Positions 9,108-17,445 of a DNA stretch of 62,123 nucleotides are shown piece after piece. Position numbers and translations under genes: made by a program. A model generated the notes under the pieces. That model had not been told where the DNA came from. It searched no databases and saw only the letters and a program-made list of their open reading frames with translations. Each line of letters starts with the position of its first letter. The first letter of the stretch is position 1. Source of the DNA: Bacteroidales bacterium (GTDB taxonomy: Bacteria > Bacteroidota > Bacteroidia > Bacteroidales > Tenuifilaceae). The DNA is taken from positions 1,637-63,759 of the forward strand of contig JACABB010000020.1 in NCBI GenBank assembly GCA_013376985.1, written 5' to 3'.

Positions 9108-10178
9108 CTACCTAACCAGAATCATTTTTTTAACTTGATGAATTTTTCGAGTATCAAGTACAATAAAGTATATGCCCTCGTGTTGGTTCTGAGGAATCCA
9201 ATCTAAAGTATAACTTCCTGCTGGTTTAAACCCTTTAAATAGAGTGGCAACATTATTTCCAAGAACATCTTTAACCTGCAAAATAACATCGGCATTTTCG
9301 TTTAAATTGTACTTAATTGAAGTATACGAAGTAAAAGGGTTTGGGGAGTTTTGCTCAAGTGCTTCGGTAAATTGAATATTAGGATTTTGCTCATCAGAAG
9401 TAGCGGTAAGCGAAGGTTTTCCTGCTTGAACCCAGGCGGTATAGATTAGTTCAGCCAATGCATGAGATGCATTTTTAAATAGTTTTGTAGTAAAACCACC
9501 CGTTTTGTTCCAAAGAGCCAACGTATAATTTGATTGAGTCTTTGCGTAATTATCGGCAATTAAAACAGAATCTTTATATTTATAATTTGCGTAGATATAA
9601 TCAAAAACGTATTGATTAACGTTTGTAATTACGCTAATGCTGCTACCAGTATAGCTAATTTGACTACTGTATGTATCTATCATAGTAGTTTCGTAGCGAG
9701 AATGTATACCATTATTTCCAGTTAGCTGCCCATCAAAGTTTTTGGTAATGTGCAGTGGCATATGACCATCGCCTACATAATGTCCTAGATCGGCGGCAAA
9801 TTGCTTTGCTTTATCAATATCATGTCTGATTAAACAATTCCTTAATGAATCGAATGTAGCAATTGTAGCCCAAGGTAAAATGCCTTCGTCCGTTGAGTAA
9901 TAAGAGGTTTGATTTATTTTACCAGTAGTTGTAAATCCTGAAAAATTTTCAATATCAATGTAATGTTTTGGTGCTTCAGTAGGATCAGATTGTTTTCTAC
10001 TATCCGCATCGGAAGCATGATCACGAAGGTAACTAGCCCAAGAATTAAATATGCTCATCTCAGAATTAAAAGAGAGAGATACGTTGTAGCTGATCTTTCT
10101 ATGCCCCGTTCCTCCCCAACTTACAAGAATAAGCGCAACGCCTATAATTGTAAAAACCTTTAGAAATTTTTTTATCAC
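9108..10178 (-). CDS. Secreted S1/P1-type nuclease with T9SS sorting domain
   Basis: 356 residues. After a signal peptide the mature start is WGGTGHR. The zinc-site residues of the S1/P1 nuclease / phospholipase C fold follow: HASDAD, HYIDIENF, and the diagnostic LGHYVGDGHMPLH with a later IHSRYE. From about residue 270 a type IX secretion C-terminal domain is present (QNSPNPFTSYTSIKYNL, ending KKMILVR). The likely role is extracellular degradation of single-stranded DNA or RNA. It pairs functionally with the T9SS endonuclease at 42289-44382 and the nucleoside symporter at 36170-37426. Confidence 0.88.
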   Translation of the reverse strand: MIKKFLKVFTIIGVALILVSWGGTGHRKISYNVSLSFNSEMSIFNSWASYLRDHASDADSRKQSDPTEAPKHYIDIENFSGFTTTGKINQTSYYSTDEGILPWATIATFDSLRNCLIRHDIDKAKQFAADLGHYVGDGHMPLHITKNFDGQLTGNNGIHSRYETTMIDTYSSQISYTGSSISVITNVNQYVFDYIYANYKYKDSVLIADNYAKTQSNYTLALWNKTGGFTTKLFKNASHALAELIYTAWVQAGKPSLTATSDEQNPNIQFTEALEQNSPNPFTSYTSIKYNLNENADVILQVKDVLGNNVATLFKGFKPAGSYTLDWIPQNQHEGIYFIVLDTRKIHQVKKMILVR

Positions 10179-10371
10179 GATATCACCCTTTAAGTAAAGA
10201 AAGCATTCAAGTTCACAAATATATATACTTAAACGAGCGAGATATGTAAGGGTTTAATCTAATACCAAAACTTAGCAAAAAGCACCATTATTTTGCTTCT
10301 TTTTAGGCATTTATTATAAAAAATATAGTTTATTCATACTTCTTATTATCAGGTCTACATTCAATCTGCAT

Positions 10372-11964
10372 CTATTTCATCATTTCATTAAAGGCAGAGC
10401 TTGAAATTGCCTTATCCAATTTTTCAATTTTAGTAACTCTATAACTAAGATCAATAATATTTGTCGAATTATTTGAGTTTGTTTCATTAAGTTGCTTTTG
10501 TTCAATAATATTCTTTACTAGTTTAGAATCTATCGATTTATCCGTTGAGGTGTAAATGGTAACATTTACAGGGCAACCAAATTCAGAAGTAAATCCGTAT
10601 ATAAATTGGTTATGCTTTAATAGTTCGGTTAAGTAGTATGTATCGTAAGGGTCGAAGAAATTATCAACCTTTAAGTTATAAACACTTAAACTATCCGATT
10701 CTGATATTTTTTTGTCAATAAGAACTTTGGCTGGGACAAAAATCGATTTTTGTATATTCAGCGTATCAATAATATCTGGGTTAAACCATATTTTTACTGT
10801 GTGTGAGCCCACATACGTTGTAACACCTTCAACCCCCTTAACTCTTCTCATTTTGTTGGCAAAACTTATGGAGCTACCGTAGCACTTAATATTTTTTAAA
10901 CCAGATTTTTCATAAATATTCATTTGCCCTTTTGCAGCGGCATCCCCCCAGTATTCAGCAATAGTTGGAACTTCAAACGATTTACCAATTATAAACCCTA
11001 TGGATATCAGAATAATAAGTATGATGGCAGGTAGCCATTTCTTTCCTCTATGGTTGATTGCGAGGGTATCCTTTTCTGGACATACATGTACGCAGTCGCA
11101 GCACATATTGCAATCAACATGTTTAACGGTTTTGTGCGATGCAACATCAATGGCTTGTGGACAATTTTTGGTACAAAGTTTACAATTTGTACATGTGTAG
11201 ATATTTCTTGTAATCTTTAGTAATGGAAATACTCTGTTATTAATACTTAATAGCTCTAATATATAAGCTGTAATGCAGAGTGCAATAAGAAGCCAAACAA
11301 AACTAAGATGAACGCCAAGTGAAAGGATTGCCCAATAAACTCCAACTGCGCCTATAAACATTAAAAAAAACCTAAAAATATTAGATAATGCCCCAAGAGG
11401 GCAGATATATTTACACCAAAAAAATCTTATATAAAATGAACCAATAGTAACCAAAACTATTGCAGCAATTCCCATAATTATTGATACATCAGAGTCAAAA
11501 CCTGTCATTGAGGCATAATACGGATCAAATTTTTTACAGAAAAGCTCGCTCGATGAAATGGTAAAGTAAAATGTAATGAATAAAAGGATGTATTTTAATA
11601 ATCGAAGTACCTTATCGGCTATACCCGTAATTGTATAACGAATAGAAAGTTTTTCACCTAATTTACCTAGCCATTCGGAAACAGTTCCAATAGGGCATAT
11701 ATATGAACAGAATAGTTTACTTATAATTAGGGTTAATACAATCAGAGCCAGGCTCATAACTATCTGCAAACTAGTCATTGAGCATGTTAAGGTATTATTT
11801 ACAAAATAGCTTGAAAGGGCTTGAGCGCCCCCAAATGGACAGTAAGTTTCGTAATTGGGGAAATAGTTTTTATCAACAAAATAACGAATACCCATATAGG
11901 TCAGCAAGCCCAAAATGACTAATTGAAAGGATAATCGGAAGGGGTTTGTTTTTAAGCTTTTCAT
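10372..11964 (-). CDS. Membrane polyferredoxin (NapH/CcoG-like) with HMA-like C-terminal domain
   Basis: 530 residues. The first 250 residues hold about six membrane helices and redox-type Cys motifs: YCPFGGAQAL, SYICPIGT and CKYICPLGA, as in the NapH/NosR/CcoG group. Two 4Fe-4S ferredoxin clusters follow: CTNCKLCTKNCP and CNMCCDCVHVCP. The C-terminal third contains a heavy-metal-associated-like fold (IKCYGSSISFANKMRRVKGVEGV, then a shtVKIWF strand) that has one Cys instead of the usual CxxC. It probably transfers electrons across or at the membrane. It lies 72 bp downstream of the Cys-rich protein gene, with a terminator in between, and near a two-component system. Confidence 0.85.
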   Translation of the reverse strand: MKSLKTNPFRLSFQLVILGLLTYMGIRYFVDKNYFPNYETYCPFGGAQALSSYFVNNTLTCSMTSLQIVMSLALIVLTLIISKLFCSYICPIGTVSEWLGKLGEKLSIRYTITGIADKVLRLLKYILLFITFYFTISSSELFCKKFDPYYASMTGFDSDVSIIMGIAAIVLVTIGSFYIRFFWCKYICPLGALSNIFRFFLMFIGAVGVYWAILSLGVHLSFVWLLIALCITAYILELLSINNRVFPLLKITRNIYTCTNCKLCTKNCPQAIDVASHKTVKHVDCNMCCDCVHVCPEKDTLAINHRGKKWLPAIILIILISIGFIIGKSFEVPTIAEYWGDAAAKGQMNIYEKSGLKNIKCYGSSISFANKMRRVKGVEGVTTYVGSHTVKIWFNPDIIDTLNIQKSIFVPAKVLIDKKISESDSLSVYNLKVDNFFDPYDTYYLTELLKHNQFIYGFTSEFGCPVNVTIYTSTDKSIDSKLVKNIIEQKQLNETNSNNSTNIIDLSYRVTKIEKLDKAISSSAFNEMMK

Positions 11965-11981
11965 AAAAAAATATAATAAAA

Positions 11982-12014
11982 AACCCCAGCAAATAAATGC
12001 ACTGGGGCTTTTTA
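11982..12014. terminator. Terminator/attenuator between the Cys-rich gene and the polyferredoxin
   Basis: CCCCAG and CTGGGG form a stem with a 12-nt loop, flanked by AAAAA and TTTTT, so it can work on both strands. On the minus strand it lies 23 bp after the Cys-rich gene stop and ahead of the polyferredoxin start. It would uncouple a highly expressed small gene from the downstream one, or allow read-through. Confidence 0.75.
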
Positions 12015-12036
12015 ACTTTAATTTAACCTAACTAAC

Positions 12037-12390
12037 CTATTTTTTTCCACACTTTTTCTTGCACTCTGATGATTGAGGGCAAGCTTTAGTATTGTCGCAT
12101 TTTTTCATGTCTTTATGCTCACAAGAGCCTGTACATGATTTTTTTTCTTTACATTTTGATTGACATGCACTAGCAGTTGTATCTTTTTGACTATTTGCTT
12201 CCAAACACTTATTTGCCTCCACACACTTTGAATAATTAGGGCATTGTTTGCATTTTTCAGGAACTTTTTTTTCTGTTTGCTCTGTGTTTGTATTCTTTGT
12301 ATTCGGCTCACTTTGAGCATGTATCCCAATTGCTACAATAAATGCAAATACAATTACACTTGCTGAAACAATAAGTAATTTTCTTTTCAT
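12037..12390 (-). CDS. Exported or membrane-anchored cysteine-rich protein
   Basis: 117 residues: a hydrophobic N-terminal signal or anchor (about 5-25, ending IGIHAQ), a short linker, then about 70 residues with 12 cysteines, mostly in C-x2-C to C-x5-C spacing, and many lysines. No known family is certain; it resembles metallothionein-like or small Cys-rich metal-binding proteins. Neighbours are a polyferredoxin downstream and a divergent histidine kinase whose sensor domain also carries clustered cysteines. A -7 box, TACTTTTG, lies at 12419-12426 on this strand. It probably binds a metal or acts in thiol redox, which is inference. Confidence 0.75.
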   Translation of the reverse strand: MKRKLLIVSASVIVFAFIVAIGIHAQSEPNTKNTNTEQTEKKVPEKCKQCPNYSKCVEANKCLEANSQKDTTASACQSKCKEKKSCTGSCEHKDMKKCDNTKACPQSSECKKKCGKK

Positions 12391-12524
12391 ATAATTATTT
12401 TTAAGAATTTTCTAGCAGCAAAAGTATTCTGAATAGAAGTAAGATAATGTTATATTGTAGTTAATTCATGTTATAGAAATGTTAAATATTTAGATTCAGA
12501 AATAAATCCTTTTATTTTTACGGC

Positions 12525-13760
12525 ATGAAAAAAAATAAAATTCAACTTGTATTACTCATCATTACTATAACCTGTCTTATTACATTAGTGGGAATTCAAA
12601 TTGCATGGATTCTGAAAGAGGCAAAAAGACAGGAGAATCAGTTTAACAATAGAGTCGGAATGGCTTTAAAACGCATTGAAGACAATCTTGCTAAATACAA
12701 GAGTTGTGACTATTCGAATAAATGTGTTACATGTAGCCTTTTAACAAATACCTTAGAGCAGGTTGCCAACCTCGATTCAATTATCAAAAGCGATTTAATA
12801 TGCTATGGAATTGATTTAAACTTTGAGTATGGTATTATTGATGTAAGGAAAGAAAATACTGATAATCCATCAAATGGAACTTATTTTACGAATAGTTTAG
12901 CAGAAAAAATGCATCAAGCGGGGTATGAACTTAAGCTAAACTTTCCCAAAAAAAGAGATTTTATTATCGCTCAAATTGGATTGATATTTATTTCATCGAT
13001 TGTACTTGTTGTGCTTGTTACGGTTTCATTCTTGCTAATTTATAGGTATTATAGTAGGGAAAAACTACTCTCGGAGCAAATAAGAGACTTTGTTAACAAT
13101 ATGACCCATGAGTTTAAAACCCCTTTAACGAATATTGGGTTTGCAAATAGTATGCTCTCTAAGAATAAACTGATTGCAAATGATCCTAAACTATTGTCAT
13201 ACACTTCAATAATAAGAACAGAACACTATAGATTAAAGGATCGAGTGGAAGAGCTGTTAAGAACCTCGCAGAGCGATTCTATTTTACCAGTTTACACGGA
13301 AATAGTGGATTTATACAAGATTATTGAGGACGTTGTTGAGTCCTATCAAGTTCAAATTCAAGAGAGAGATGGAATCATTTCTCTAAGTAAGGTAGGAGAA
13401 GGCTTTAACATTATAGCAAACGTTGATCAACTCTATATCATTATTGGAAACCTTATAGATAATGGCATTAAATACTGTAACAAACAGATGATCATTAAGA
13501 TTGTAGTTAGATCTTTAAATGATAAACTAGTTGTTGAAGTTATTGATAATGGGGTTGGAATTTCTAGCGAACATCTTCATGGTGTATTTGAAAAATTTTA
13601 TCGCATACCCCAAGGTGACATGCATAATATAAAGGGCTTTGGACTTGGATTATACCATGTTAAAACCATTGTTGGGAGAATGGGTGGGAAAATCTCAGTT
13701 TCAAGTTCTGTGGGAAAAGGAAGTACTTTTACAATTGAATTTCACAAAATCAAAGTTTAA
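12525..13760 (+). CDS. Sensor histidine kinase with Cys-containing periplasmic domain
   Basis: 411 residues. It has membrane helices at about 8-29 and 148-172 enclosing a periplasmic sensor of about 120 residues containing CDYSNKCVTC. The H box FVNNMTHEFKTPLTN carries the phospho-His. The N box (IGNLIDNGIKYC), G1 (VIDNGVGI) and G2 (GFGLGLYHVK) show an intact HisKA-HATPase. It is followed 3 bp later by its response regulator and is divergent from the Cys-rich protein gene, the likely target. The Cys cluster suggests sensing of metal or redox state. Confidence 0.92.
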   Translation: MKKNKIQLVLLIITITCLITLVGIQIAWILKEAKRQENQFNNRVGMALKRIEDNLAKYKSCDYSNKCVTCSLLTNTLEQVANLDSIIKSDLICYGIDLNFEYGIIDVRKENTDNPSNGTYFTNSLAEKMHQAGYELKLNFPKKRDFIIAQIGLIFISSIVLVVLVTVSFLLIYRYYSREKLLSEQIRDFVNNMTHEFKTPLTNIGFANSMLSKNKLIANDPKLLSYTSIIRTEHYRLKDRVEELLRTSQSDSILPVYTEIVDLYKIIEDVVESYQVQIQERDGIISLSKVGEGFNIIANVDQLYIIIGNLIDNGIKYCNKQMIIKIVVRSLNDKLVVEVIDNGVGISSEHLHGVFEKFYRIPQGDMHNIKGFGLGLYHVKTIVGRMGGKISVSSSVGKGSTFTIEFHKIKV

Positions 13761-13763
13761 CCA

Positions 13764-14477
13764 ATGGATCATAAAACAAGAATTTTGCTTGTTGAGGACG
13801 ATATAAACCTTGGCTTCCTTTTGGTTGATTATTTGGAATCGCAGGATTTTGATGTTAAAATTTATAATGATGGTGTTTCGGGATTAAAAGGTTTTCAGCT
13901 CAACCATTACGATTTGTGTATTGTGGATATTATGCTTCCTAAAATGGATGGTTTTACCCTAATTGAAAAGATAAAAGAAATTAATAAAAAGGTTCCTATA
14001 GTTATACTCTCAGCACGTTCAATGAAGGAGGATAAAATAAAAGGCTTTGGTATTGGTGTTGACGATTATATCACAAAGCCATTCGATGAAGAGGAACTAT
14101 TATATAGAATTAAGGCAATACTAAATAGGATTAAGCAAAGTGATGATCAAGAAGAATTGGATGAAAAGAAAGTATTTTTAATAGGTAGCTATGAATTTGA
14201 CTTTGAAATGCAGGTCTTAAACCATGGAAGCGGCCAAATTAGGTTAACTAATAAGGAAGCAAATATCCTTAGAATTCTTTGTGAGCCAAAGGGTAGGTTG
14301 GTGAAGCGCGAAACTCTGATGGTTCAAATTTGGGGTGATTCCGATTACTTTACAGGTCGTAGCCTTGATGTATTTATCTCAAAACTTCGTAAATATCTAA
14401 AAAACGATCCTGATATTCGAATAACTAGCATTCAAACGGTAGGCTATATACTTGAGGAATTGAAAGATGGAAGATAG
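13764..14477 (+). CDS. OmpR/PhoB-family response regulator
   Basis: 237 residues: a receiver domain with acidic residues LVEDD, the phospho-acceptor Asp in CIVDIMLPKMDG and Lys in DDYITKPFD, then a winged-helix DNA-binding domain (TNKEANILRILCE to TVGYILE). It is translationally close to the kinase (3 bp). The last residues, KDGR, come from the start of an AGATGGAAG-type purine repeat that continues to about 14560. Confidence 0.94.
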   Translation: MDHKTRILLVEDDINLGFLLVDYLESQDFDVKIYNDGVSGLKGFQLNHYDLCIVDIMLPKMDGFTLIEKIKEINKKVPIVILSARSMKEDKIKGFGIGVDDYITKPFDEEELLYRIKAILNRIKQSDDQEELDEKKVFLIGSYEFDFEMQVLNHGSGQIRLTNKEANILRILCEPKGRLVKRETLMVQIWGDSDYFTGRSLDVFISKLRKYLKNDPDIRITSIQTVGYILEELKDGR

Positions 14478-14560
14478 AAGATGGAAGTCGGAAGACCGAA
14501 GTTAGAAGAGCGAAGATGGAAGTGGGGAGATAAAAGATCATAGGTGGAAAATTCAAAGAA
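14466..14560. repeat. Purine-rich degenerate repeat tract
   Basis: About 95 bp made of variants of GATGGAAGTCGGAAGACCGAAG, starting inside the response regulator stop region and running to tcdA. A near-complement of the same text (CTTCGGTCTTCGGACTTCC) occurs at about 3552-3570. The period is irregular, near 8-12 bp. Confidence 0.6.
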
Positions 14561-14563
14561 GGA

Positions 14564-15328
14564 TTAATTATCAATTAAATCCCTAATTACCACTGAAGCA
14601 ATAAAGCATCCGAATATTGGTGGCATGTAGGAAATTGTTCCAACAGTAGTTTTCTTGTTGGGTTCTCCTTCACAAGGCCTAGTTACTTCATCGGGTACTT
14701 CCTCTGCAGAGAAAACCACTTTAAATCCTTCCCTTATACCGAGTCGATGAAGTCGTTTACGAAGGATTCGTGCCAAAGGGCAGCTATGCGATTCAGAAAT
14801 ATCGGTAACCTCAACCAATGATGGATCAACTTTACCTCCAGCACCCATCGAACTAACAATCCTATGCCCATATTTAAGGCTATCGTGAATCAGGAAAATT
14901 TTTGGTGAAAGGGTATCAATAGCATCAACAACATAGCTATATGGTTTGGCTATAATCTCCTTCATTCGTTCATCGCGAATATACTCCTGAATGATATGTA
15001 GCTTAAGATCGGGATTGATATCGAGTAGTCTTTTACCCATAAAATCAGCCTTGGGTAAACCTAGGGAGCTAGTTAGTGCGGGTAACTGGCGGTTTTTGTT
15101 TGTAATATGAATATTATCACCATCAACAATGGTCATCTCCCCAACACCTGCACGACATATCTGCTCAGCTGCATATGCTCCAACACCACCAAGGCCAACG
15201 ATAAGTACATGGCTGTTTTTTAATTTTCCGAGTTTTTCCGCACCAAGAAGCAGTTCAGTACGCTCTAACCAATGCATATAATTGTTCGTTGATTGTATTT
15301 GGAAAGTATTTAATGTTCCATCTAACAA
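14564..15328 (-). CDS. tcdA: tRNA threonylcarbamoyladenosine dehydratase (ThiF/E1-like)
   Basis: 254 residues as opened. The family N-terminus MHWLERTELLLG begins at Met18 (ATG at 15275-15277), so the true start is probably 15277. The ATP-binding VLIVGLGGVGAYAAEQICRAGVG, TNKNRQ, and SMGAGGKVDP with CPLARILRKRL identify the TcdA/CsdL branch of the ThiF superfamily. It makes the cyclic form of t6A at tRNA position 37 using ATP. It directly follows the TatD-like gene on the same strand and is likely co-transcribed with it. Confidence 0.92.
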   Translation of the reverse strand: MLDGTLNTFQIQSTNNYMHWLERTELLLGAEKLGKLKNSHVLIVGLGGVGAYAAEQICRAGVGEMTIVDGDNIHITNKNRQLPALTSSLGLPKADFMGKRLLDINPDLKLHIIQEYIRDERMKEIIAKPYSYVVDAIDTLSPKIFLIHDSLKYGHRIVSSMGAGGKVDPSLVEVTDISESHSCPLARILRKRLHRLGIREGFKVVFSAEEVPDEVTRPCEGEPNKKTTVGTISYMPPIFGCFIASVVIRDLIDN

Positions 15329-16015
15329 CTATAAAGACTCACCTGAAACTTGCCACTTCCCACTCTCCACCTTTTTAAAAAACTCTGTAAAATTAAAATT
15401 TATCTGCTCTTCGAGGTTGCGAAAATTTATCTTTTTTATTTTTGATACTGTAGTATATAAATATTTCAACGAAACATCAGCCTCATCGGTCTCAATAAAC
15501 AAACGGTTTAAGGGTACAGTTCTAATTGTTTCTTGTAATATCTCCGATGCATTTAGAATTGCAGATCCAAACGAAATGTACATACCAGAATCAACCAATT
15601 GTTTGGCTTGCTCCGATTGTCCTCTAAAGCCATGTATAGCCCAAGGTGTTGTTGGGTTCAATCGTTTTTTCGATTCAAGTAATTCTGTCCATGCTCTCAC
15701 ACAATGAATAATAACAGGCTTTTGATTTTGCTCTGCAATCTGTACCTGCTTTTCAAACAGTTCGATTTGTTCTTCAAGAGAAGCTCCTCTGGATTTATCT
15801 AAACCAATTTCACCTATTGCAATAACATTTACTATCTTTGATATATCTTCAAGGCTTTGAAGTTGGGAGTTTATATCACTAGAATCGCTATACCAAGGAT
15901 GAATTCCAACACTAAAAACACCCTGTCCTGTTAGTTTATCGGCTTCTGAGATTAGTAGACTACGAATTGCTGTACCCATTTCACGAGGTGTAAGATGTGT
16001 GTGGAAATCTATCAT
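15329..16015 (-). CDS. TatD-family metal-dependent hydrolase
   Basis: 228 residues. DFHTHL at residues 3-8 is the first metal-ligand motif, and VSVGIHPW, AIGEIGLDK, PVIIHCVRAW and the late FIETDEAD supply the remaining ligands of the TatD amidohydrolase fold (metal-dependent DNase-like). It is somewhat shorter than the usual 255-265. The final residues, about VESGKWQVSGESL, are encoded by a GTGGMAAGT-type intergenic repeat, so the gene has apparently acquired or lost its natural C-terminus there. The probable substrate is nucleic acid or a small metabolite; this is not resolvable. Confidence 0.88.
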   Translation of the reverse strand: MIDFHTHLTPREMGTAIRSLLISEADKLTGQGVFSVGIHPWYSDSSDINSQLQSLEDISKIVNVIAIGEIGLDKSRGASLEEQIELFEKQVQIAEQNQKPVIIHCVRAWTELLESKKRLNPTTPWAIHGFRGQSEQAKQLVDSGMYISFGSAILNASEILQETIRTVPLNRLFIETDEADVSLKYLYTTVSKIKKINFRNLEEQINFNFTEFFKKVESGKWQVSGESL

Positions 16016-16100
16016 TTTCTGTTATTTAAGTGAAATCAAATGTACTACAATAAACCCCATAAAACTCCTTTATGTTCAATTAAGAATGATATAAAATATA

Positions 16101-16124
16101 AAGAGCGGCTTAAAAGCCGCTCTT
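16101..16124. terminator. Terminator after pepT
   Basis: Perfect 11-bp inverted repeat AAGAGCGGCTT (16101-16111) and AAGCCGCTCTT (16114-16124), 17 bp past the pepT stop on the minus strand. Confidence 0.75.
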
Positions 16125-16141
16125 CATAACATGTGAAGACT

Positions 16142-17377
16142 TTATTTCAAAGTATAAAGTTCAATTATTTTAAGCATCACCTCCGATGCTTTAGCCATAC
16201 TATCAACAGGAACAAATTCGTATTTTCCATGGAAATTTAATCCACCTGCGAATAGATTTGGACATGGCAAACCCATGTAGGATAAACGAGCGCCATCAGT
16301 ACCCCCACGAATTGGTTTTACTAAGGGTTTTACTCCAACCTGTTCCATTGCTCTAACAGCAGTATCAACAATATGGTAAACGGGTTCAACCATCTCGCAC
16401 ATATTGAAGTATTGATCTGTTAGCTCTAGTTTAATAGTGCCATCTCCATACTTGGAGTTGATAAATCCAGCAACTTTTTCAATATAATCTTTTCTGTTCT
16501 GGAATTTTTCACGGGAATGATCGCGGATGATATACTGCAACGATGCATTCTCTACGCTACCCTCCATTTTGATTAGATGATAAAATCCCTCGTAATCCTG
16601 TGTATACTCTGGACGTTCGGTTACAGGAAGAAGAGAGTTAAACTCCATTGCAATATGCATTGCATTTTTCATCTTGTTCTTGGCATAACCAGGATGTACA
16701 TTTCTACCCTGAATAAGAACCTTTGCCCCTGCGGCATTAAAATTCTCATACTCTAGTTCGCCTATTGCACCCCCATCAAGGGTATAGCCAAAATCAGCAT
16801 TGAATTTCTTAACATCAAAATGATCAACACCATGGCCAATTTCCTCATCAACAGTAAAACTAATTCGTATTTTACCATGCTTAAACTCAGGATGGTTAAC
16901 CATATACTCCAAAGAGGTCATAATCTCAGCAATGCCTGCTTTATCATCAGCACCAAGAAGGGTTGTACCATCGGTTACAATAAGGGTTTGCCCGATATAA
17001 TCCTTAAGTTCAGGAAAATCTTTAACACCAAGGATTACATTATTCTCCTTGTGAAGGATGATATCTTTACCATCGTAATTCTCAACAAAACGAGGATTCA
17101 CATTGGTTCCGCTCATATCAGGGGCAGTATCCATATGGGCTAAAAAGCCAATTGTGGGTATAGGTTTATCTGTATTAGCGGGTAAAGTTGCCATTACATA
17201 CCCCCACTCATCAAGGGAGATATCTTTTAATCCTAACTCCTGCAACTCCTTAACAAGTAGATTCGCCAAATCGAACTGTTTCTTAGTACTTGGAAAGGTT
17301 GTAGAACTGTCATCGCTTGTAGTGTCGATTTTTACGTATCTAATAAAGCGATCTATTAAGTTTTGTTTGTTTATCAT
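16142..17377 (-). CDS. pepT: Peptidase T (tripeptide aminopeptidase)
   Basis: 411 residues, full length. This is an M20-family dizinc enzyme removing N-terminal residues from tripeptides in the cytosol. Metal and catalytic motifs are [55 protein letters not shown] and the C-terminal [23 protein letters not shown]. It lies next to the OPT oligopeptide transporter on the same strand (68 bp gap), consistent with peptide import followed by hydrolysis. A separate hairpin ends the transcript. Confidence 0.96.
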   Translation of the reverse strand: MINKQNLIDRFIRYVKIDTTSDDSSTTFPSTKKQFDLANLLVKELQELGLKDISLDEWGYVMATLPANTDKPIPTIGFLAHMDTAPDMSGTNVNPRFVENYDGKDIILHKENNVILGVKDFPELKDYIGQTLIVTDGTTLLGADDKAGIAEIMTSLEYMVNHPEFKHGKIRISFTVDEEIGHGVDHFDVKKFNADFGYTLDGGAIGELEYENFNAAGAKVLIQGRNVHPGYAKNKMKNAMHIAMEFNSLLPVTERPEYTQDYEGFYHLIKMEGSVENASLQYIIRDHSREKFQNRKDYIEKVAGFINSKYGDGTIKLELTDQYFNMCEMVEPVYHIVDTAVRAMEQVGVKPLVKPIRGGTDGARLSYMGLPCPNLFAGGLNFHGKYEFVPVDSMAKASEVMLKIIELYTLK

Positions 17378-17445
17378 AGTTATTCCTTTAATTCTGTTTA
17401 CTAGTATTTATTCGCACTTTGGTCTTCTGACTTCCATCTTCCTCT

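Noticed and set aside
10372-11964. Typical copper-binding HMA domain in the polyferredoxin
   Set aside because: The CxxC metal motif is missing; only an HMA-like pattern with one Cys can be claimed.
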